From an uncultured Clostridium sp. (GTDB lineage: Bacteria > Bacillota > Clostridia > Clostridiales > Clostridiaceae): 64,000 nt of DNA. This document shows positions 57,010 to 64,000 of this stretch, piece by piece. The stretch covers positions 32,485 to 96,484 of the forward strand of contig CAIFEX010000008.1 of the NCBI GenBank assembly GCA_903789665.1, written 5' to 3'. A program made the position numbers and the translations under genes. The stretch's first letter is position 1, and each line of letters starts with the position of its first letter. Under the pieces are notes generated by a model, which saw only the letters and a program-made list of their open reading frames with translations, was not told where the DNA came from and searched no databases.

Positions 57010-57083
57010 TAGGAACCTCCTTATATTTATTGTTCCTGACTAAATAATTTACCAATTATATTGTATGGAAGGTACCCATAAAA

Positions 57084-57125
57084 TGTTACAATAAAACCTG
57101 CCGCCCTTTACATCCCTATTGTAAC
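57084..57125 (-). terminator. Possible terminator of the glycerol dehydrogenase gene
   Basis: A 9-bp stem, GTTACAATA/TATTGTAAC, has a 24-nt loop and only a short T run on the minus strand. It lies right after the gene's stop. Confidence 0.45.
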
Positions 57126-57128
57126 TTT

Positions 57129-58223
57129 CTATTTAAAATATTTCTGTCCCAGTAAATCTGCTGTAAGTATGGCATCATAAAGCTGACCTGGAGTTACATC
57201 CCCTACCAGGTTATGGACTGTTTCTCCCTGCGCACAGGCTTTTTCTGCTGCTATATTCACTCTTTTCTCATCTGTAACACCTATTTGTTTCAACGTCATG
57301 GGCAGCCCAATTTTATAACAAAAATCCATAACTTTTTTCAATTCCTCTCTGGGTGCCTTTTCCAAAATAAGCTGTGCTATAGTGCCAAATGCAACTAGAG
57401 GCCCGTGCATAGTATTCTTGCACTCTTCCAAAACTGTAAATCCATTGTACACAGAATGTGAAACTGCAAGTCCTCCATTGTCGGCTCCAACTCCGCTTAA
57501 ATATACGTTTGCCTCTATGACGGCTTCAAGAGCCGGTGTAATTAAATGTTTCTCACAGGACAATTTAGCTTGATAACCATACTCCATCAATGTCTCATAA
57601 CATAATTTGCAAAGTGCCATAGCAGACAAAGTTACTCCTCCATTTTCCAGGCTTGGGGAATCAGTTCTACTGCAGGCTCTGGCTTCAAAATAAGTTCCAA
57701 GTGCATCTCCCATACCCGCCACCAAAAATTTCACGGGTGCATTTGCTATGACTTTGCTGTCAACTATAACTGCTTCCGGGTTTTTGGGATAAAATAAATA
57801 CTTGTCAAAAGTACCATCATCCTTGTAGATAACAGAAAGCCCCGTACAAGGTGCATCTGTAGCTGTTACTGTGGGCACGACCGTTACAGGACATTTTTCA
57901 TAATAAGCTGTAGCTTTAGCAGTATCAATAGCTGATCCTCCACCAACTCCTACAACTACCTCCACATGTTCATCCCTTACGATTTTTCTCATCTTTTCAA
58001 TTTCACTATTGGAACTAATACCGCCAAAAATTTCAAAATGCAGCTTGCTACCTGTATTCTTAAAACTTTTCTCAATTTTAGCATGACAGTTTTTATATCC
58101 GCTGTTACTGCAGATAAAAAGAAAAGAAGAACCTAAATTCTTGGTTTCCTCATAAAAATTGAGCAGTGAATCCTTCCCTTGTATATATTTTAATGGAGCT
58201 CTTAATAATTTTAACATTGCCAT
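57129..58223 (-). CDS. gldA: Glycerol dehydrogenase-family protein
   Basis: A 364-residue member of the iron/zinc-dependent polyol dehydrogenases. VGVGGGSAIDTAKA is the NAD-binding region, PTVTATDAPCTGLSV follows it, and metal ligands are in GMGDALGTYFEA (Asp), GLAVSHSVYNGF (His) and TMHGPLVAFG (His). It probably oxidises glycerol to dihydroxyacetone, although related sugar-alcohol or glycerol-1-phosphate enzymes are similar. It is divergent from brnQ. The ATG follows AAGGGTG. Confidence 0.85.
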   Translation of the reverse strand: MAMLKLLRAPLKYIQGKDSLLNFYEETKNLGSSFLFICSNSGYKNCHAKIEKSFKNTGSKLHFEIFGGISSNSEIEKMRKIVRDEHVEVVVGVGGGSAIDTAKATAYYEKCPVTVVPTVTATDAPCTGLSVIYKDDGTFDKYLFYPKNPEAVIVDSKVIANAPVKFLVAGMGDALGTYFEARACSRTDSPSLENGGVTLSAMALCKLCYETLMEYGYQAKLSCEKHLITPALEAVIEANVYLSGVGADNGGLAVSHSVYNGFTVLEECKNTMHGPLVAFGTIAQLILEKAPREELKKVMDFCYKIGLPMTLKQIGVTDEKRVNIAAEKACAQGETVHNLVGDVTPGQLYDAILTADLLGQKYFK

Positions 58224-58582
58224 AATGAAAACACCCTTTCTTGAATAAATATTATCGTGATCACTATAAAAACATTTGTTATTTTATTATCAATTAGATA
58301 CTAACACTTTCTGATTGCAGTGGCAACACTATAGAAATACTTTAAAAATATGCCAAAATATAGTGAATATTAAATTTTTATTATCTTAATTTACTACAAT
58401 TAAACTTATTATATTCAATTTTTATTATTTAATTATTAAAATAATTTTTTTGAAAATAAAAAATTGCGTGCAGTAAAAAGAATTCCAAAATAAATATGAT
58501 ATTATTAATGATGTACATTCTTTTAATTAAATAAAAAAAGAATGCAAAAATTTATTAACTTTACAAAAGGGGGCTGATTTAT
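58224..58582. other. AT-rich intergenic region between gldA and brnQ
   Basis: About 360 bp hold the two divergent promoters. A weak hairpin, ATTCTTTT...AAAAGAAT, lies at about 58516-58545, shortly before the brnQ start, and could be a small attenuator. No T-box specifier, riboswitch core or open reading frame was recognised. Confidence 0.5.
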
Positions 58583-59941
58583 TTGGATAAAAAATTATCC
58601 TTATCATCCTACATCATAGTTGGATCTATGTTGTTCGGATTGTTTTTTGGGGCAGGAAATTTAATATTTCCAGTACATATGGGACAGGAAGCTGGTGCCC
58701 ATGTACCAGCAGCAACTATCGGATTTCTTATAACTGCAATTGGACTTCCTTTCCTAGGTGTTGTCGCCATAGGTGTTTCTAAAAGCGAGGGCTTATTTGA
58801 TCTTGCAAGCAGAGTTCATCCCTTATACGGCTATATAATGACAATATTGCTTTATCTTACAATTGGACCATTTTTTGCACTACCTAGAACGGGAACGGTT
58901 TCTTATGAAATAGGACTTGCTCCTTTTATCCCAGGTCAATATGCCAAATTAGGACTTGCCATATTTACTATTATTTTTTTTCTAATAGCATTATTTTTTT
59001 CTCTAAGACCAAATGAAATTCTCACCTGGGTTGGGAAAGTTCTAAATCCTATTTTCCTGGTTTTTCTTGCTATTTTGATAATTACAAGTATTATCCATCC
59101 TATGGGTGCCGCATCCAATACAAAAGTTATGAATGACTACGTAAATGCTCCTTTCTTCAAGGGATTTCTGGAAGGTTACAACACCATGGACGCACTGGCT
59201 TCCCTGGCTTTCGGCATTATAGTCATAAAAACCTTAAAAGACCTCGGAGTTAAAAGTGCCAGGGGAATTGCATTTGGTACCATCAAGGCAGGAATAGTAA
59301 CTATTGTTTTAATGGGTGTAATCTATGGATTTCTAGCCTACATAGGTGCCACAAGCGTCGGGAAGTTCCATGTTTCAGAAAACGGAGGAATTGCATTGGC
59401 CCAGGTAGCAGGCTATTATTTTAGTTCCTGGGGAAATATTTTACTTGCAATAATTGTAACGGTAGCTTGTTTAAAAACTGCAATAGGACTTATAACAGCT
59501 TGCTCCGAAACATTTTATAAATTATTTCCAAAAAGTCTCAGCTACAGAAATTATGTAATTCTATTCACAATCATAGCTTGTCTTGTGGCTAACGTCGGGT
59601 TGACACAGATAATTCTGCTTTCAATTCCCGTTTTAATGTTCCTTTACCCACTGGCAATTGCCTTAATTATACTCGGCCTATTATCACAATTTTTCAGAAA
59701 TCGCCAGTGCGTTTATGTACCAACCATACTGTTCACTCTCTTTGTAAGTGTAGCAGACTGCATGAACGCCCTGCCGTCTGCAGTTAAATCAACACCTGCA
59801 ATACAGCATATCTTGAAATTTTATGGAAATTACATTCCATTTTTCAATCTCGGCATGGGATGGGTTGCACCAATGCTTATAGGGTTTATTCTGGGACTCA
59901 TTATTTTCTTTTTTACAAGAAAAAAAACAGAATTTGCCTGA
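58583..59941 (+). CDS. brnQ: Branched-chain amino acid:cation symporter (BrnQ)
   Basis: A 452-residue LIVCS-family transporter with about 12 helices. MLFGLFFGAGNLIFPVHMG in helix 1 is the family signature, followed by TIGPFFALPRTGTVSYEIG. It imports Leu, Ile and Val with Na+ or H+. The start is TTG with GGGGGCTGA upstream. It is a single gene with a strong terminator. Confidence 0.94.
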   Translation: MDKKLSLSSYIIVGSMLFGLFFGAGNLIFPVHMGQEAGAHVPAATIGFLITAIGLPFLGVVAIGVSKSEGLFDLASRVHPLYGYIMTILLYLTIGPFFALPRTGTVSYEIGLAPFIPGQYAKLGLAIFTIIFFLIALFFSLRPNEILTWVGKVLNPIFLVFLAILIITSIIHPMGAASNTKVMNDYVNAPFFKGFLEGYNTMDALASLAFGIIVIKTLKDLGVKSARGIAFGTIKAGIVTIVLMGVIYGFLAYIGATSVGKFHVSENGGIALAQVAGYYFSSWGNILLAIIVTVACLKTAIGLITACSETFYKLFPKSLSYRNYVILFTIIACLVANVGLTQIILLSIPVLMFLYPLAIALIILGLLSQFFRNRQCVYVPTILFTLFVSVADCMNALPSAVKSTPAIQHILKFYGNYIPFFNLGMGWVAPMLIGFILGLIIFFFTRKKTEFA

Positions 59942-59954
59942 AATAAAACCGTAA

Positions 59955-59992
59955 TAAAAATGTACAAGTTTTATAAAACTTGTACATTTTTA
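59955..59992. terminator. Bidirectional terminator after brnQ
   Basis: AAAAATGTACAAGTTTTATAAAACTTGTACATTTTTA is a nearly perfect palindrome with A/T tracts on both sides, between convergent genes. Confidence 0.9.
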
Positions 59993-61063
59993 TTTAAAAG
60001 CTTCTCCTATAATATCGTCCTTTAAATTTTTTACTTTTAAGACCTTACCTGCATTTGAGCTATACAAAATAATGCTGTAATCACAAAACCCCTTTTTATG
60101 CTGGAAATAGCTATATGACAAGGTAAGCGATTGAACTGCCGTCATTTTCAATATGGATTGGATTTTATTGAATCCATGATAACTCATATAAATCAAATTC
60201 CTATCAATTCCAAAAGCGGTATTCCTAAATTCAAAATATCCCATAATCAGCAAAAACAATAATAATACCAAAGTAAATATGACAAATCGAGGTTTTATAA
60301 AAAAACATACAAGAGCTGCAGCCGCCCAAAAAATAACTTTTTTGTAAAAAAATCTAAAACCTGCACTATTATATGGTTTTACAGTATTTCCGCTATATTT
60401 GAACTCACACAGCATACCTTCAATAATTTGATCTTTCAAAGAATGAGTACACATTGGATACAGTATAGCTTTTTCCTCCTTTTCATCTCCATACCCTATG
60501 CTTTCAATTTCCATTTTAAAAAAGCCGAAAAGCTGCATTAAAATTGACTGTTTCACATGAATTCCCTTTATTTTCTCCCTGTCAAAGCTATAATTTTTTT
60601 TGTTTACAGCTCCGTATTTAATATATATTTTATCTCCGTCTGACCATACCTTAAAATCATAGTATTTAAGAAGGACATATATTATTGATAAAAATACACT
60701 GATGAATAAAAGTGCCAATACTAAAAGTGATACGGTGTATATGGCATGGTAAATGTCCTCTTTCCTAAGTTCGTCCACATATAGGGAAGTATCTACAGGA
60801 ATGAAATTTTTCAGATATTGATCAAAAAACTGCTGGGCTACAAGCAGCATCCCAAGCCCCTTTAGCACTGAATTTGATACAATGGAATATATAATCAGTT
60901 CTCTGGGTTTTACAGTATAGGACCTTTCCTCCTGGACCTTGCTGTCAACAGCTGACCTTTTTACAGGAGAAACTGGAATGTGGAAAGTATTTGTACCTGC
61001 AATCGTAATTGCCATTTTAGCTATGAAAAGTACTGTCAAGTACACCCGGAAGGGATTCGACAA
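59990..61063 (-). pseudogene. 5'-truncated YdbT-like bPH protein
   Basis: The 357-codon frame has two PH-like domains each linked to membrane helices (about residues 75-260 and 265-350), like the second and third units of YdbT-type bPH proteins, which normally have three. The first unit is missing. The first 30 or so codons instead lie antisense to the MFS fragment on the other strand and are not bPH-like. The junction is near 60965. The native promoter and start appear to have been deleted, so expression is doubtful. Confidence 0.65.
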
Positions 61064-61889
61064 CCAAATACTTATGTGTTCTTTTTTAATTTTGTCTCTC
61101 GGACTGATTTTCTATTTCAGAAAATCGTCATACATTTTTCTTTTAATAGGAACAACTATTTTCATGTGCGGATACATTACCATCGCCACCGTTGCAGCTT
61201 CAGATGTAAATGATCTAGTTGTAGATAAATATCGCGGCACGGCAAATGGTATCTTCAACTCATTTCAATATATAGGTAATTTTGTAGGAGCTGTTGTAAC
61301 AGGATGGTTTTGGGGAATATCAGAAACATTGACCTGGTTAATTTTAATAGCTGTTGGAATTGTAGGATTTTTAATAATTTGCCTAGGCAAACCAGTTGCA
61401 GCTCAATTGAAAATAAGTAAAAAAACAATTTACAAAAATTTTAAAAGCAAGGACGAAATTATTCATACTTACTTTACATCATATATTGAAAGCGATAAAA
61501 ACAGCGTAATGGAAGCACTTGCTGGAAATCAAACAATACCGGAAAAAATACACTCCATTGTCTATTCCAGTCATTGTTACAAATTGCCAATTCCCTTGTT
61601 AAAAGAAACAAGACAATTCTATTCCGACGAGTGGGAAAATATACAAGAGCTTCGCAAATTCAAGGTGAAAGCCCTGCAAAAACTTCTAAAAGACGGAGTG
61701 CAGGATGGTATTTTCAAATCTGACATTCACTTCGGTGTGTTGTCAAAAATGCTTGAAAAAATAAGCGGCATGTTTACAGATTACAATTTTCTATTGGAAA
61801 ATCGATTGAAATCCCATGAGGCAATAGACGAGGCACTGAAAATTATTTTTAAAGGAATAGTGAAAAATGACAGTTTTACCAAAAAATAA
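60939..61889 (+). pseudogene. Fusion of an MFS transporter tail with a TetR regulator body
   Basis: A 316-codon frame. Residues about 13-150 are the last four or five helices of a major-facilitator transporter (GMWKVFVPAIVIAILAMK; DKYRGTANGIFNSFQYIGNFVGA). From about residue 155 it is a TetR-family protein entering within the HTH (KISKKTIYKNFKSKDEII) and running to a normal C-terminus. The MFS N-terminal half and the first HTH helices of TetR are missing. Both genes were probably an efflux pump and its regulator, now joined in frame by deletion. A working product is unlikely. Confidence 0.75.
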
Positions 61890-61932
61890 AGCTGTCATTC
61901 CCATTTTCACTACTTCTATAAAACTTTATATA

Positions 61933-62640
61933 TTATACATTGATGCTGTCTATACTGTTTATCTTCTTCATTACGGTATAAGCGGCCGCCCCAAAAGAAA
62001 CCAGAGCAACAACAATAAATTTAACAACCGTACCCTGCAGTGTTGCATATTTACCTCCCAGTACAGGCTGCATCAGGACACTTACCACAACTGCCGTCAG
62101 GACTGTTGAAGGAACTGATTTTTTCCTCATTCCAACAGCAAAAGGCAAAAGCGCCAGGACTCCTCCTGCAGAAATAAACCCCAAAAATATGAGATATGCA
62201 TCTGAAATATAACTGAAACTAAAATTCCCTGCAACAACATCTATAATAGAATCCAAAATCACTGCATAGGATATACACAGCATATCACTTATTAATATAC
62301 ACACTACGGCAAACACAACAACTATAATCAATTTTGCAATAATAAGTTTTTTTCTGTCTACAGGATAGGAAAACATCACCAGAATTGTCCTGTCTTTATA
62401 CTCTCCTATAATAATCTTTGCCGTCAGTGCAGAAGAAAATATCAAAAATACATAGGTGGATAAAATGTTTGCCATAAGTACCACACTTTGCCAGGTATCC
62501 AGGTCATTAGGTGTCCTTGTCTTATTATCAACAAATGACATGGTCAAGAAGGCCATTATACAGAAAATAGCTGCAAATACTCCCTTGATATACTTTTTTA
62601 ACTTATATTTTTTTATTTCCAATTTAATTAGCTGCAGCAT
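61933..62640 (-). CDS. ABC-2 type permease (bacitracin-transporter BcrB-like)
   Basis: A 235-residue protein with six membrane helices: one near 18-38, four in the middle and a last at about 200-222. IIGEYKDRTILVMFSYPVDRKKLIIAKLI is typical of lantibiotic/bacitracin-type ABC permeases; only fragments of its ATPase remain upstream. The frame looks complete. Its start overlaps the relic of the ATPase 3' end by 17 bp. Without its ATPase it is probably non-functional unless another ATPase supplies it. Confidence 0.78.
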   Translation of the reverse strand: MLQLIKLEIKKYKLKKYIKGVFAAIFCIMAFLTMSFVDNKTRTPNDLDTWQSVVLMANILSTYVFLIFSSALTAKIIIGEYKDRTILVMFSYPVDRKKLIIAKLIIVVVFAVVCILISDMLCISYAVILDSIIDVVAGNFSFSYISDAYLIFLGFISAGGVLALLPFAVGMRKKSVPSTVLTAVVVSVLMQPVLGGKYATLQGTVVKFIVVALVSFGAAAYTVMKKINSIDSINV

Positions 62641-62742
62641 AACTGTCCTCCTCTATCAGTTTTAAAAAATACTCCTCCGGTACCTTCTTTTCTATAAATG
62701 CTCTCCAATTCCACACCATTTTCCACAAGTATTTTTGAATAT
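62624..62742 (-). pseudogene. 3' relic of a BcrA-like ABC ATPase
   Basis: Two short stretches in neighbouring frames spell the end of a BcrA-type ATPase: KILVENGVELESIYRKEG, then, after a frameshift near 62685, PEEYFLKLIEEDSYAAAN and a stop. BcrA-type ATPases often end in such an EEYFLKL segment. All nucleotide-binding motifs are missing. The relic is joined directly to the kinase gene. Confidence 0.72.
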
Positions 62743-63255
62743 GTCATAGAATTCAAACATATTCTCTCTGCATATTTCACATACATTTACATTTGCAATA
62801 TTGAGTGCCTTGTCTCCAGATTCCAGTTTGGCAAGATCAAAAAATTTATTTATCAGCTGCAGAATTTCGTCAATTCGTGAATCAACTTTTATAACCATCC
62901 TGTCATCCTTCAGTCTGAGCCTGAGCATCTCGGCATACCCTTTCAAAGTAGTCAGGGGAGTCTTTAAATCGTGGGAAATGTTGGACATCATTTTCATCAT
63001 GGAAATTCTGGAGTTTACATATGCTCTTTTACTGTGATTGCTGTAGTCCAGCAGCCCATTGATACTGGAGGCAATGGACCTTATAACTTCATCTTCTGTA
63101 GGAATCAAAATGGATTCACCTGTTTCGTTTTTAACAATAGAATCTATTTTATGGGATATATACTCAATTTGTCTTGAATGAAGCCTGTATTTCCTGTGTT
63201 CCAATATATAAGCTACTGCAAAAACGAAAATCAAAGAACCTAAGAATATGGTCAT
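62692..63255 (-). pseudogene. Truncated sensor histidine kinase
   Basis: A 187-codon frame starting MTIFLGSLIFVFAVAYILEH (one membrane helix) after GGAGGAATATT. The HisKA dimerisation domain is intact, with SNISHDLKTPLTTLKGYAEM (phosphoacceptor His). It then stops being a kinase at EFYDI (near 62742), where the frame runs into the ABC ATPase relic and soon ends. The whole HATPase domain is missing, so it cannot phosphorylate itself. Confidence 0.85.
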
Positions 63256-63256
63256 T

Positions 63257-63808
63257 TTAATATTCCTCCATTTTATATCTAATTCCCCACAGGGTCTTGA
63301 TATATTGGAAATCACTCTTACTCTTGGATAATTTACTGCGCAGCCTCCGCATATGTACATTTATGACATTTTCGTCTCCATAATAAGGCTCTTTCCAAAC
63401 CTGATTATAAATCTGTTCCTTGGAAAAAACTTTCCCCAAATTGGAAGCAAGGAGTTTTAAAATTTCAAATTCCTTATTGGTTAAATCCAGTTGCTTTCCC
63501 TTTTTAATAACAGAATGTTTATCTATATTTATCTCCAAATCCTTCACATAGATAACTTCATTCTTGTCCTCCTGCTGTTCTTTTATATATTTTGTGGCAC
63601 GCCTTATATTTGCCTTGATTCTCGCTGAAAGCTCAACCAGGGAAAATGGTTTTGTCAAATAATCATCTGCCCCAAGCCCCAGGCCAACTGCCGATTCTCC
63701 ATCATAGACCTGTGTAACCTCATACAGAGCACCGGTTAAATATTCAGTAACCATTTCACTTATATCTCTTATATCTCTATCATCTTCTATCAATAATATC
63801 CTAGACAA
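63257..63808 (-). pseudogene. OmpR-family response regulator lacking its phosphorylation site
   Basis: About 183 residues. The receiver begins normally (RILLIEDDRDIRD) up to YDGESAV, then jumps directly to GLGLGADDYLTKPFS near 63685. Roughly 50 residues, including the phosphoacceptor Asp and the switch Ser/Thr, are missing without loss of frame. The winged-helix DNA-binding domain (KEFEILKLLASNLGKVFSKEQIYNQVW) is complete. It could still bind DNA but not be controlled by phosphorylation. The TTG start at 63808 after AAAGGA is preferred over two upstream ATGs. Its stop is one base before the kinase start. Confidence 0.85.
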
Positions 63809-63876
63809 TGTTTTCATTCCTTTCATCTTTAATATTTAACGTATTTGCAGCAAAATTTTATTTCAAAATGAATTAA

Positions 63877-63913
63877 AAAATTCCATGATATAATAATTAT
63901 ATCATGGAATTTT
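63877..63913 (-). terminator. Terminator at the right edge
   Basis: A 17-bp perfect stem (AAAATTCCATGATATAA and its complement) has a 3-nt loop and six T on the minus strand. It lies 32 bp after the stop of the partial gene at the window edge. Confidence 0.9.
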
Positions 63914-63944
63914 AATTGCCCTGATTGCACATATAAAGATTAAA

Positions 63945-64000
63945 TTATTCTAAAGGAATCCACCATGGTGCATTTTCTAATCCTTGTGAATGAAACTGCA
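63945..64000 (-). CDS. 3' end of an unidentified gene
   Basis: The last 17 sense codons spell QFHSQGLENAPWWIPLE before a TAA stop, followed by the strong terminator. The coding sequence continues beyond the right edge. The fragment is too short to assign a family. It is supported as coding only by its position before a terminator. Confidence 0.45.
   Translation of the reverse strand, partial: QFHSQGLENAPWWIPLE

Noticed and set aside
58224..58582. Possible T-box or riboswitch before brnQ
   Set aside because: The leader has only a weak AT hairpin; no T-box sequence, specifier loop or conserved riboswitch core was recognised.

Overview
The window looks like chromosomal DNA from an anaerobic, spore-forming Clostridium (sensu stricto type). 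The sequence is strongly AT-rich. Most genes have strong GGAGG-like ribosome binding sites, with many TTG and GTG starts. IspH is fused to an S1 domain as in clostridia. Corrinoid and radical-SAM enzymes, Feo iron uptake and two genes resembling spore-surface proteins support this. The species cannot be fixed; an acetogen or C. kluyveri/C. ljungdahlii-like relative is a guess. No rRNA, tRNA, CRISPR array or phage was seen.

Layout. 1-12.3 kb: housekeeping genes, mostly on the minus strand (ispH-S1, cmk, a BaiN-type flavoprotein, gdhA, an RpiR regulator, an RluB-type pseudouridine synthase, a membrane glycosyltransferase, yedF, a nitrilase-family amidase, tcdA, alaX). 12.4-25.2 kb: histidine utilisation. 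hutU-hutI-fchA-hutH-permease form one minus-strand operon, hutG and ftcD lie on either side, and a 1017-residue BTAD/ATPase/TPR regulator is transcribed away from hutU. Both known ways of processing formiminoglutamate are encoded. A 553-bp IS1182-type remnant sits beside the permease. 25.3-29.7 kb: a potassium channel with an unusually large outside domain, an AhpD-like protein, cysS, a patatin and a small unknown gene.

29.7-36.1 kb: an operon with a reductive activator of corrinoid proteins, three different URO-D-type methyltransferases, one corrinoid protein and a ROK sugar kinase. It is probably a methyl-transfer system of unknown substrate. 36.3-40.1 kb: a glutamate/dicarboxylate symporter and, divergent from it, a GlnK/GlnL-like two-component system. 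40.1-43.0 kb: a Fur-controlled feoA-feoA-feoB operon ending in a 48-residue Cys-rich membrane protein. 43.2-49.6 kb: a lone infC with an apparent AUU start, an Nramp-USP fusion transporter, NhaC, a DUF1232 protein, punA and metA. 49.7-53.9 kb: a second corrinoid-activator-like protein, then the AmmeMemoRadiSam genes.

54.0-57.0 kb: two paralogous exosporium/SPOCS-like proteins and a six-repeat PLL-type lectin, together a candidate spore-surface locus. 57.1-59.9 kb: a glycerol dehydrogenase-family gene and brnQ. 59.9-63.8 kb: a tract of gene decay. Several genes carry precise deletion junctions: a bPH protein and an MFS transporter that have both lost their 5' ends, an MFS-TetR fusion, and a bacitracin-type two-component/ABC module in which the response regulator has lost its phosphorylation site and the kinase runs into the tail of the ABC ATPase. 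The window ends in the 3' end of an unidentified gene.
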